Source: Cornus controversa
Taxonomy: Eukaryota; Streptophyta; Magnoliopsida; Cornales; Cornaceae
Direction: 5' to 3'
Length of the DNA stretch: 64,000 bases
Assembly (NCBI GenBank): GCA_026545225.1
Contig: CM048851.1
Location: forward strand, 30,875,956 to 30,939,955
Shown one piece after another: positions 12,801 to 24,600 of this stretch; the first letter of the stretch is position 1; every line of letters begins with the position of its first letter. Made by a program: the position numbers and the translations under genes. The notes under the pieces are model-generated. The model did no database searches, was not told where the DNA came from, and saw only the letters and a program-made list of their open reading frames with translations.

Positions 12801-13775
12801 TTCATGCATATTACTCACATATACATATAAAACACCATACAACAAGATATGCTTTCATTTCATATACATTACATGTATAATTGCACAATTCATCACATAT
12901 CACATGATGAATACTTCTAGCATGTATAATTACACAATATAAGGAAGAAGGACAATTCACTCAACTCCCACCACTCACCCATGTATGCTAGAATAATTAA
13001 AACAATCCTAAATTCACCCAAAATCCTATAATCGATGAATAAGAAGGAAGGAACACCACTACCTCAAGTTTGAAGCTTTTCCTAGCAAACCCTAGAAATC
13101 ACCAAACTTCAAGTTTTGCCAAATTGAACTTTCTTTCTGTAGGATCGTAGATTATAACAAGGAAAACAACCTTTCCTTCTTAGACAAAACCCGAATCCAA
13201 ACTTCAACTCCACCTAACTCGAAGAGGGAAGAGAGGAGAACAATTTTCTCTCTTGAAACAAGTCTCAAATTTCACTCTAAGACACTTAAAATGAAGAAAG
13301 AAGATGAAGAGCTTGAGAGAAACAACAATAGCTGATCTTTCTCCCTCTCAATTTTGTCTAGTAATATACATATATGTGTATTGACAATACACCAAGTGCA
13401 AAATGACTATTTTGCCCTTAAATCACATAACGTACCCTCCCGACCTCTATTTTCAATTTTGAAAGCGACTACGGCTCCGAAATCACTTCATTAATTCTTT
13501 AAAAATTTCATTTGGTCTAAAATCAAAAATAAATATTTTTCTTAAAAAATTTCTAAATTTTCAGGCCCACCCGACCCGTGTCCCGGGCCCCGAAGACCCA
13601 AAATTCTCAAATTTTGCCCAAATCCTTCCAAAACTTTCTAGAACCTCTAAACAAGTTCTCAAACATGTTTTTCAAGTTTAAAACATGCTAAACATAATTT
13701 AAAATTCATTTATGAAAAAATTATGAATAAAATAAAAATCGATAAAAATTGGACCCAATCTCTACATTACACCAC
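9838..13775 (-). repeat. Cluster of diverged Ty3/gypsy LTR sequences
   Basis: It starts TGTCACACCCC. Two diverged direct copies of one sequence can be followed at about 11,750-12,234 and 13,280-13,770. Both run through a CTC/TAGAG-rich segment, then a TAACGTACC..CGACCTCTATTTT-type block, then a CCCGGG..CCTAGAG or CCCGAAG block, then CCTCTAAACAAGT, and end near CTACATTACA. Between them (12,400-12,660) lies a degenerate tandem array of GATTGGGCAACTCCGACGA-like units, and at 10,080-10,290 one of TTTCGGTCGGCTGA-like units. No pol or gag is visible, so these are LTRs or a non-autonomous derivative. Orientation is inferred from the TGTCACACCCC end. Confidence 0.5.
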
Positions 13776-13899
13776 CATAAAATGTTGACATATCCATATA
13801 TCTGTCACAATCACATTTATATAATTAGCATTTGAAGAAAATAAAGGACACTAATAACATCATTTGGTCTGGTGAGCAATGCAATGGGAAGAAAAAAAA

Positions 13900-13934
<35 letters not shown>

Positions 13935-15204
13935 AATATGTTCATGTGCATCAATCACTAATGCCCATCATCAACAGAAAACAAAGATTAAAGATTATCT
14001 TTCTTTTCTCTCACTATGCCGACACCACTTTTTCTCTCTCTAATATGTTTATTTCACAACATTTATATATAATATACATACAAATACATGGAAAGTTCCA
14101 CTAACAATATAAAAATATTATAAATACAATACACAATCCATTTCACTTATTAGCTAATGGACAAAAGGGAAACAATGATTACCCTTATTTATGTAATACA
14201 TACATTTGTATTATAAAAACATCACCTTCTGTTTTCTTCCTTTTACCATCTATCTTTGCATTAATTTCTATATATGCCATAGTCTTGGTCACGGTGAGAC
14301 CAATATAATATATATAAAATTGTAAAGTCTTCAGAAGATTCCTTGGCACTTAATAACAAACGACGATAAAAATTACTTTACTTATTATATTTAACTACCC
14401 TTGTAAACATATATCATAGAGTCATTCTCTAAAGGACTACCACCGAATTTTATATTTAACACACGTATGGTTATTTATAAGATCACATATTCCAATATGT
14501 CAAAATAAAAAACCATAGACAAATAAATCACCTAAAAAAATTTTCTCAATCACATCATTTAAATCAGTTCAATCAGTTTTTCTTTGTCCAAATGGGATAA
14601 GTCTATTTGAGACTAACACAGTACTAATCTTGAAATCTACTCTAAAGATTATTGAAAAAATTAACGTATAGGGCAACAAATATAGTACTAATTTGGACAA
14701 TAAAATAAATAGGAATATATAATAAATAAAATTATATATAAACTTAGCTGAGGCGTGTGAAAACACTGCCCTTAAGAGTAGATCCGCCCTTTGAGACGAT
14801 GTTTCGGTTTAACGTCCCACCCTCCAGGATACAATAACAAAATCCTCCACAAATGTACACTCGTAATGTGGAAGAAGTTGAACAATTTCAATAGGTCCGC
14901 TGGTGATAATAGAACTGGAGAACACTAATAATAGAAGTCAAAACTTGAATTACAGTACCAATTAGGCATATAGTATTTGTTAGAATTTGAATAAGTGAAA
15001 ATACTTTAGCACAACGGGAAAAATGAAGTAATCTGAAGAGTGAAAGGCTAAAGGTCATTTTTTGTTGTGTCAACTTCGTAGAGCCCGTCTTTATTTATAG
15101 CCAGAGAGTAAAACGCTAGATGTATATAGTTAGGAACTGAATACATAATCAATGTTGCACGATATTTGGACTTAACTAGGATATCACGTCTATACATGCA
15201 TGAT
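13776..15204. other. AT-rich intergenic DNA
   Basis: I see no gene. A (TA)n microsatellite lies at about 13,904-13,931. The short open frames at 13,832-14,104, 14,569-14,766 and 14,888-15,073 have low-complexity AT-driven translations. Confidence 0.4.
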
Positions 15205-15212
15205 ATCTGCAC

Positions 15213-15829
15213 TAGGGGTGCACAAAGAACCGTTGAAATCGGAACCGGAACCGAGGGGAACCGTACCGGAATCGTACCAAACCGTGGCTACGGTTTCGGT
15301 TTTGGTTCCTAAAATTAGGAACCGTTACCAATGGTTCCAGTTCCGGTTCCAGGACCAGTAAAGCCGTACCGAACCAGAACCATTGGGGGTAACGGTTCCT
15401 TGGAACCAAACCAGAACCGGAACCGTTTTATATTAAATATGTGTATTTATATATATAATATAATAACTATATATAATATATATGTATAATTATTAATAAC
15501 TATATATTATATATAATTATTATATGTAATGTATATATATATATAATATAATAATTATATATATATAGGGTGCCATTTTTAGATTGTAGATCTCACATTT
15601 ATTTAATGAATATATATATATATTTTGTATTTTCAAGCCTCATTGAAAAAAAAAGAAAAAAAAACCAAGGAACTGCGATTTGGAACCGGAACCGAACCGA
15701 GAACCGCGGTTCGGTTCCTCACGGTTCCAACCCTTAACGGTTTCGATTCTGGTTCTGAAAATTAGGAACTGTTGGTAACAGTTCCGATTCCACCAAGAAC
15801 TGTGAGGAACCGTACCGTGTGCAGCCTTA
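15213..15829. mobile_element. Non-autonomous hAT-type element, 617 bp
   Basis: The left end is TAGGGGTGCACAAAGAACCG. The right end, read inward on the other strand, is TAAGGCTGCACACGGTACGG. The terminal inverted repeats match with a few changes and continue inward as GGAACCGGAACC-rich arms. The flanking 8-mers are ATCTGCAC (15205-15212) and ATCTGTAC (15830-15837), an 8-bp target duplication with one change, as expected for hAT. The centre is AT-rich with no transposase, so it must have moved with enzyme from elsewhere. The 65-codon minus-strand frame at 15,212-15,409 is only the GGTTCC arm repeat. Confidence 0.85.
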
Positions 15830-16139
15830 ATCTGTACTCAACCTACACGATATGCCTGATATTTTGGAACGTGGGTAATTCACTTGGTATTTTTGAGTAA
15901 AAACAAAATATTCCTAATATAATTATATATTTTGAAATATCCCAAATATACAACAATAACTGCAACACAATGGTTCACCATGTCAATAAATGGGCATTAA
16001 ATAATAGAAGGAGAATTTGGTTTGAAATATTTGGCCTTGGTGGCTTATACATTTTGTTAATCTTGATTGCATTACTGTTTGTTTTGTGAATTAATCTATT
16101 CATTGTTGGGTTAAAAGAAATCAAGGTGTGACGTAATTA

Positions 16140-16640
16140 AGACTACAAATGAACTAGGTTAAGCTGAGCTTGAGTCTATTCGGACTCGACTCATTCATTT
16201 TTTTAGCTCGACTTAGAATTGTTATGAGCTTAAAAAATTGAGTTTGGGCGGCTCGACTCGTTATTATTTTGAAAAGCTCGGACTTGACTCATTTAATAAT
16301 AAAATTCATTCGGGCTCATCACTTTGACTTGTTCATGAACTCATACGAGCCAACACAAGACTACGATCATGACCGTTTACGAGCTTACATACATGAACTT
16401 ATACAAAATTGTGTTGATGAACGTATTCATGAGCTTACACGGGCCTTATACCATATTCACAAACATATACAAAGTTTACACGAGCTCATGTTCATTCACA
16501 TATCTCGATGCTATTCGGGATTGACTCATTTACTAAATGAGCCTAGAAATCAGGCTCAGTTCGTTTACTTAATGAATGAGCTCGAGTCAAACCCGAACTG
16601 TTCATGAACAACATAATTCATTTGCAGTCATTGAAGTAAT
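16140..16640. mobile_element. Probable hAT-like non-autonomous element rich in GAGCTCGA motifs
   Basis: The ends CTACAAATGAAC (left) and GTTCATTTGCAG-like (right, as AATTCATTTGCAG) are inverted. The body holds many GAGCTCGAGT and GCTCGACTCG motifs in both orientations, a style shared by plant hAT miniature elements. The 112-codon frame inside (16,269-16,607) follows from the repeated TCATGAGCT phrasing and is not a gene. Target duplication is not convincing, so edges are approximate. Confidence 0.5.
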
Positions 16641-17560
16641 TTACTTCGTATCTCTCTCTTATGCCCCACAAATAACAGAAATGCCACTTACAATTGGAGC
16701 TCTAGATAAAGCAATCATCCAACCAAATATGGCTTGATGCAACAAATAATCTAGTTTAGTCATTTCTATTCAAGCTAACGGAAATACTTCATATTGTAAC
16801 ACATTTACAGTGGCTTGGTCTTGACCAATACTTGATTAGTTATTTTTATTCTTTGGATTAGATTTGGGTCAAAATTTTCTACCATAATCTTAATTTATGT
16901 TGAATTTGATTGAGATTTGAGGTTTCAATAAACCCAACTCAAATCTAAACTTTAACTTGCTAATAATATTATTAGTAAGATATAAGTGATTATTGAATAA
17001 TTAAATTAATAAATCATACAACAAAATTGTAAAAAGAGTTATAAAATTATTATTCACTTTATGACCTTAAATAAAGCGAATGAAACATAAGATTAATGTA
17101 AATCGTCAAGTAGTTGAAAAAAGTTTTGATTGTTGTTGTTGTATTTTATTTATTTATTTATTTATTTACTTTGTCAACTTGATTTTCTAAAGAAGCAAGA
17201 GAGTGTTTTAAGCAACTTAAGCATAATTTGAGTTTATTCCTAACTTTTTGGGCTCATATTAATTATTGAATTATTGGACTTTAGTAGAGATCGGGTCAAC
17301 CCGTCTAACTGCCTGACTTTTCTTTTGTTTTTTTTCAAGAACCGCCTAACCCTTATCCTCTCGAATAGCACGTGTAAATAATGTTGAAAATGTCGGCGTT
17401 GCGTCTCCGCGAAAGACACGACCAATATACACACGGCGCATATTAGAAGTCGGCCCTGGCAGGTCGCCACGTAAAGCATAGACTATCCAAAACAGTGATA
17501 TTTCGATTTGTCCGCGGAGCAGTGCGAACCCAACACCTTCCGGCGCAAGTTATCACCATC
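16641..17560 (+). promoter_or_regulatory. Upstream region of the channel gene
   Basis: AT-rich DNA with (TTTA)n at about 17,147-17,170, passing at about 17,340 into a more GC-balanced stretch with several CpGs before the likely transcription start. It is assigned as the promoter only by position. No TATA box could be chosen with confidence. Confidence 0.35.
17369..17374 (+). promoter_or_regulatory. G-box core CACGTG
   Basis: A palindromic CACGTG in AGCACGTGTAAA about 190-290 bp upstream of the inferred 5' UTR. G-boxes bind bZIP/bHLH factors in plants, but a single hexamer can occur by chance. Confidence 0.3.
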
Positions 17561-18642
17561 CCTTCCATTTTTCAAGTCATCTTCCACAGAACAAGTTTTC
17601 ATCGAGGAAAAGTACAGAAAGATTGTGGAATTTTATTTGTATAGCATATAGATATAGAAATGTAAGTATCATTATTTTCAATTGTGTTCTTTGAATTTTA
17701 ATGCTTTAGTTCTTGAGCATTTGTGAATTTTTTGTTCAAATACGCTTAATAATTAGGCACATCGAAACTAGGGTTTCATTTTGGTCGGAATACTTTTTTT
17801 TTTTCTTTTTTTCTGTAATTACTATATCTAGGGTTTAATTTTCTTTCTGAGAAAAGGTAAGGAAAAAGAACAGAGAGGAAAGCAAATAATTCTGAATATA
17901 TATAGGCAATACATTATTTAGAAACAACTCAACACAGAGACCTTCTAAAAAAGAACACAACTCAAGCCTGAAACCTTTAAATTTGCTTATTTGAGTTTAT
18001 CTTTTTCACTGGCAATTGTAAGACTCAAGATTTGGTTTCTTTTCTTTTATTTTCCTCCAATTTTTCTGCAGCCAAACGCAGGGACTGTAAATATTTCAGG
18101 CATTCACCGGCGCATTTGTCATTGATTGGTATAGACGAGCTATTCTATTTGCATTTTCTTGCCTGAGTTTTTAAATTAGGTTGATGTTCTGCTATTTAGT
18201 TGTAGCATCACATGGCCAACAAAAGTATATGCACATATTTACACTCGCACACACACATATGCACCCACTTTCCTTGTTTTTGTTTTTCCTTGGGAACAAA
18301 CAAAATTTTGGTCTATGCTCTGGGTTGTTGATACTAGCTTTGGAGTTCCTTCAATTTGACATTGTGCTGCTTGATTTTCCTATTATGTTATTTGTATGAT
18401 ATTATCGTACTTTGGAGAGTTGAGGATATGGACTTTTAGTTGTAAGTCTATTTTCTCTTTACTATTTGTGTGCAATAAACATTTTATTTTTTACTTGACA
18501 TGTATTGTATTGCATGGTAGTTTGAAATCTTTATGATCTCTGCTCCTCCTCTCGCAGTATACATTTGGGTCCAAGGTTAAACTGCTTTTATGCGCTAATA
18601 TTATGATATTGTGCCCCTAGTGTATCTCAACCTTTTTCGACG
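17560..18642 (+). other. 5' UTR of the channel gene with a leader intron
   Basis: Inferred. The first non-coding exon ends at 17661 (AGAAAT then GTAAGTATC, a consensus donor). The best acceptor is after CTCCTCCTCTCGCAG at 18557, giving a leader intron of about 0.9 kb and a second leader piece of 85 bases before the ATG at 18643. A weaker acceptor (CCCCTAG) lies at 18620. Leader introns are common in plant genes. The transcription start is unknown. Confidence 0.55.
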
Positions 18643-21600
18643 ATGTCTATTGCTGGTTCATTGCGCTTGTCTCGCGAATTGGGAATTTACAATAAATACA
18701 GTCACAGGAATGAACCTAAGGTGTGTGGTTGCCTGCTTGCTTCTTTAATATATCATGTTATTGTTTATCAACCCTTCAAGTTTTAAAATTCTGATACCTC
18801 TGGTTCTTTTGATTTTTTTTTTCCAGGGAATGATAGGAAAGGGCTGCTTACATATGCTTGACATCAACCTTTCATCACATGCTACGGTATGCTCATATTC
18901 AGATTAGAAATCCACCTCCCTCCCTCCCTTCCTCTCCTTTACTATGCGCTGAAAAATTTCTGGAATTATAATCAATTTACAATGGGAGATCATTTTGACG
19001 TGGTGGTGTCTCCTTGGGGGTGTTTAGATATACTGTTCTTAACTCTCTATACTTTTGGGTTCAGGGTTCTAATTGTAAAAATGTGGAGTTTCTTTTGTCT
19101 TTTGTGAATAGCTTGAGGCTATAGTTTTTGTGCAGTTGTTTCATGTTGCGCCCCCCTCTTGGGCGCCCTTCAATGAATACTTACCAACACAATAAAATAA
19201 AATTACAATAGTTTGTCATGGTCTTTGTTCCAGTTTATGTCTTGATGCATTCTATCCTATGCAGCATGTTGAAGGTTGTTAGATTCATGCTTTTATGGTA
19301 GTGTTATTGTCAGAAGTATTGTTAAATTGATGACATATAACTTACCAAAAAAGTACAGAAATTGATGCCACATCACTGTCGAGTGAGACATGCATTAATG
19401 ATGTGCAAAATATATTCAGGTTCAGATGCTTGTCACTGTAGTTTGGTGATTCAATATTTTTTTTAATGGAAATTCAGTCTATTTGAAGTTTAGATTTTGC
19501 TGAAAAGACATGCAATATTCTGCCCATTCCCCTTTTAACTTTGTTTTCCATTTTCATTTATGATACTTGAATGTGTGATTCTGAAGGAAAAATCTCCTCA
19601 CATTACATAAAAGTAACAAGGTCTATTTAAACAATTTACAGTTCAAGTATCTGTCATTTATTTTTTCTCAAGTAATCCAGTGCTCTTGTGCTATGTGTGC
19701 ATGTGAAATTATTGAAGCTTAACAATTTTCCTACCTGTTAAATTTATAACATCCAAATTTTTACTTATCACATCTTCAGCAGCAGGATGATTGGAGTCTC
19801 CATCTCTTAAGCAGCATGCATGGGCCATTAAGTCCTTTATATTCTAGATGTAATGTTTTCCGGTGCCAATCCTTTCTAAAACCAAGTGGAGGAAATGATT
19901 TTCCTGTTCTAGAAACTGCTGCCATGGTGATGAAGAGGTATACATGTGTTTTTAATATATGTATGTACTATATATATATATATTTATATTATATTTTTTT
20001 GAATCCAGTTAATCTAAATAGAGGTGCCTATTTGTATACATACTCTAGATAATGCTTAGTTACTTGTTTACTAATAATTTACTATTTATTTAGTGCTATC
20101 TGTTTAGCTTCAATAATCTAACGTCATTTGCATCTATTTGTTCGTGTGCATCTATCATTATCTATTACTCCTTTTATAAGTCTAGTTGTAGCAGTATAGC
20201 CAGCATTAACTATGGTCAAGATGTATTTTTCAATCTACTAGTCATGTCAACATGTGCAAATGTGTCGAGTCATCTGCAGATGCCTTGGGCCAAAATTCCA
20301 AATCTATCTTGTCAGTAGATGCATGCTGCCACGATTCTTGGCCTTGGGAGGTAGTTGAATTTTTTTTGGGTCCTGGTTGCATTATTCAGTTCAGATTTTT
20401 TGGTTTGCCGAGGCTCTGGCTTGATAAGGAACTCAACTAGTTATAAAATTTTGTTACTTAATATTTGGGGGTCGCAAGCTGGGGTGTTGAAATGAATTCA
20501 AACCAAATGTTTAAGTGCACTTGACCAAGAAGCATGGACACTGACACGGGACACAATACGACAAGGATATGCTGATACGTCAAATTTTTAAAAAGTAGGA
20601 CACAGACACAGTGTGGACACCACTAATATAAATATAAATATTCATTTATATATCTATTGTGTAAGACAATTAAAAAACTTTAATTAATTTATAATTTCTA
20701 TACTAAAGTTACATAAGTTAGAAGATGAAACTATTTATGTAAAAAAGAATATATGATATTATATTTGATATTACTCTCCTATCATGTCATTAGTTATGTT
20801 TTGTTCATTACATACTGTGACGTGTTGAATGTCCATTTTTTAAAGAAAACGAGGTTGGACACTTTGATATATGTTCATAATGTTGTTTTCAGGACTGTCA
20901 TGTGTTTGTTTTATATAAGACGAAGAGTGTAGGATGTGTTAGTCGAGTATCCAGAATGTGTTGACCAAGTGTTTGAGATGCGTCGACCAAGTATTCAAAA
21001 TGTGTGGGCCAAGTGTCCGAAATAATAAAAATTATTTTTAAATTATGGATGGCTCTCACTTTTTTCAGAATTTTAAAGGAGTTCACATTCAAAGTCCAGG
21101 TTGTGAACTCCTTTAATATTATGAGAAAAGTGAGAGCCAGATCTCCACATGGCATTTACATGGATGATAATTAACATTTCCATTATTCTGAGTCTAGCAA
21201 TGTTGGACACTTGTCCAAGAATGTCCATGAAGGGTTGGTGTCTGACACGGTGTTGGACACAGACACGACACCTTCGTAGAAGTGTCTTTGTTTCTTGGCA
21301 GCGCTTCCCTAACTTCTTGTCTAATGGCATAGACTTCGAAGAACAACTGAATTTATTGCTATCATTAATTTTCTGTAACCTACATTGCTAGATTCATACT
21401 AATGGAAATGTTAATAATCATCCATGTAAATGCCATGTGGAGATCTGGCTCTCACTTTTCTCAGAATATTAAAGGAGTTCACAACCTGGACTTTGAATGT
21501 GGTTGACATTTTTTTTTTGATAAATGGATGTGTTATTGTCACGGATTCTAATTTTGGCACTGCTTTCCAAGTTTACATTGTTGACCAACTGGCAATAGGG

Positions 21601-24600
21601 ATCATGTTGGTCTGTTTCTTTTGCTATTCATAATCCTTCTTTCTTAAGTGATACTGGTTTTGATATGTGGGATTTAGTAATAGTCCATGTGTAAGATTAC
21701 ATTATCTCATGAAAGGAAGGTTTCAGTGTTTTAGTTTCACAATTTTGGTTGCAATTTGGATGTTTCAAATGTGGGCCTGAAAGTTCGTAGGTCAAGAACC
21801 CGAGGCTCTGATAGAGAGTCACTCAAGGCCCATGATCTAGATCTAGAGTGGGGTGATGAGGTCTTGTTGGTTGGATTAGTTAATTTAACTACTTTTTGAA
21901 TTTGATTAAAAAGTAACAGAAATTCAAATTATAACAAAAAATTAAAATCTGCTCAATCCACATCCAAAGCATGCAATATACAATTACAACTATAAATAAT
22001 GGACACAAAGATTTTTACTTGGGAAACCCAATTGGAAAAAAATCATGAAAGCTAGTCTAGGCAAAACTCAGGTTAACAGTTATCAAAACCCTAGAACCCC
22101 TAGTTATCTCCTTGACAGAATTTGATCCACCAAACTCTCCTCGAGTCTCCGGGCACACGATTTTCTCTTCAACAGACTTCACTCTTCACAAATTTGCTTC
22201 TCCACTGGTGATTTAGTCTTAGGCACTAGTTGTCTGATTAAGGGATTGAGGTTGGTTTTAAACTCGTCAGATAAACTCCACAACAGTGGATGTCAACACA
22301 CAATGAAAAACACTCTTCAATAAAGAATGATGAATGCAAAGAAAAAAAAAATGATGCACTCTAGAACTCACAATTGTGCTCTCTATACGCTCTAGATAGC
22401 TATTCTCTGTTATATTATATTGATATATTCTACATTGTGCTCTCTCTATACGCTCTAGATTGCTATTCTCTGATATATTATATTGATATATTCTACCTAG
22501 GAGTATTGTATATATAGGCAAAGTAGAGGTATATATAGAGAGTAGGGTCTGTATTGTTTTAAATAAAAAGGAAACTGAATTTTTGCATGGCTCGATCGAT
22601 TGAGGAGTTGGTTGATCGATCGACACAACTCTAGTGGCCCTCAATTAATAGCTTGGTTGATCGAAGTCTACTGCAGTTTATACTCGGAAAATTTCAGAAC
22701 TAGAAGTTTCCATAAACACTTTTATGCATATCAAATAGGATTTTGAGAATCAAATCATGAAATCTTAGAAACCCTACTGCATGTGTGCATGAAACCTAAA
22801 TTGTTGAGTGCATCAAAGTGTTAAATTACCTTTATATCCTTGGTGTAGAAGATTACGCATTTTCCCTTTTATATAGCTTTAATTCAATCTTTAACCATGA
22901 GCTGGAGGTAACAACTAACACTAACCTTTGAAATTTCTAATCTAAGCTAGAAATTTGAAACAAAAGTTACAGATTCCAGATTTGTTCTACAAAATTTTGC
23001 CAACGACCTAACCGGGCCTTTAATCTTCTGTTTCTTCTAAGTTTAGTGAGTTTCTTTTTTCTCCAGCAACTTCGTATTGTGTTCTTAACATGTCTGTAAG
23101 TGATGCTACTTTGTGATATTGACTTCTATGAAATTTGAAACTTCCTTAGATTAATTTCTAATGTATAATTCTGGGGCAACATCTGTATAGCTCAGCTATA
23201 ATTTGAAATTGGAAAGATCTTTGCTAAATGTGCCAAAAAGGCAAAAAAGGGGTGGTGTAGGTGTGTGATGTCCTATAAGAAAAACTTCCTAGTTTCTTTT
23301 ATTTTAATTAAAAAAACAGTATGCTATAGATAGAGGCACAGAGCTGGCTAATGGTCATTGCTACTTTGCATTTAATTGTCACAATCCTGGAGCAGATGTG
23401 TATAAATATCCATTGTAATCAGATTAGTGTCCTCTTTTGTACAGTGTGACTTCTGTTTTATACTTGTTGCTCTGTTTACTTATTAATTATTTTATTCTTT
23501 TTTTGGGGTTGGGTATGGTAGGAATTTTCCTATCAAATGGTTCTGTAAGAATTTTACTATCAAATGGTGTCACAGTCCTATTTCTGTCTCATGTATTCAT
23601 GCTTCTTTTTCTTTTTCTTTTTTTTTTCTGTAAAATACGATCTTTTCACATTTTCATTTTCATGGTATCTTGCAGGTCATACAATGCTTTACAACGAAGC
23701 CCTGTTATAATTCAATTGGTTCCAGCAGTTGGTATCGTTGCTTTTGCCATTTGGGGTCTTGGGCCAGTCATGAGACTGAGCAGGATTCTTTTCTTCCATG
23801 TACACACACTTTCTTTTACTGCCATGGTTTACTTTAGTTCCCCCCCAGCAGCCTGTATCCCTTAATTGGCTGATGCCTTCATTTGACAATTTCCTGCAGG
23901 AGTGTGACAGTAGTTGGGAAAAGAGTAACACAAACTATGTTACGATCTCTTATCTTCTGCCTTTGTTGCTATGGATTGGAGCAATACATCTCTGCAGGTT
24001 TCTATCACTTGATGTTACTGCTATGCAAGGAATTAGAGCTCTGCTATTACTGAACACTTATTGCCAGCCCCTCCACTATTACTAATATAATAGTGTTTCT
24101 TTCAGGACATTGGATCCGATAATTTTACCTTCAGTAGCAAGCCATGTTGTCAAGCAACGTTTTCTGAATTTTGTAAAATCATTATCTACAGTACTTGCCG
24201 TTGCCTACTGTTTATCAAGGTTGGTGGTTTCTATGAAAGTCATTTCTCTTCAGGAATTAGCATATCTAGTTTTCACTCGGAAAGTGTTGGTCAAGGAATT
24301 GAGTGGCTTGTTTGATTTTTGGAATCTTCCACAAATATAATATGTTGAACCCAGTTGTATTGCAGGCATGTAGTTAACCACCTGCTTTGATCATTGTTCG
24401 TACTTAAAACTCTGACAACAATCAGTTCTAGTGTGCCCAATGCATAGTGTGAATTGTTTGGTTATACATGTTCAATTTCTTTTGTTGTTTTTGTTAACTT
24501 TATTTTTTATTCTTGTTTAATCTTTTGTTTTGTATTTTACTTTGCAATTGGTGAAGCAGGGTGCCCATGAATTTAGCATTATTCTTTTTTCTTTTGTTGT

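Noticed and set aside
15212-15409. 65-codon minus-strand open frame
   Set aside because: It is translated from the GGTTCC-type arm of the hAT element; the Arg/Phe/Asn repetition comes from the DNA repeat.
16269-16607. 112-codon plus-strand open frame
   Set aside because: It lies within the GAGCTCGA-rich miniature element, and its His/Glu/Leu repetition follows the DNA motif.
20252-20440. Possible extra channel exon (62-codon frame)
   Set aside because: No matching splice borders, and exons 3 and 4 already join in phase with the family's sequence.
22267-22644. 125-codon minus-strand open frame
   Set aside because: It reads through a tandem 60-bp repeat in an LTR-like segment; the protein has duplicated blocks and no homology I know.
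23437-23865. 142-codon plus-strand open frame taken as one protein
   Set aside because: Only its 23,676-23,799 part is a channel exon. The rest is T-rich intron sequence that happens to be open.
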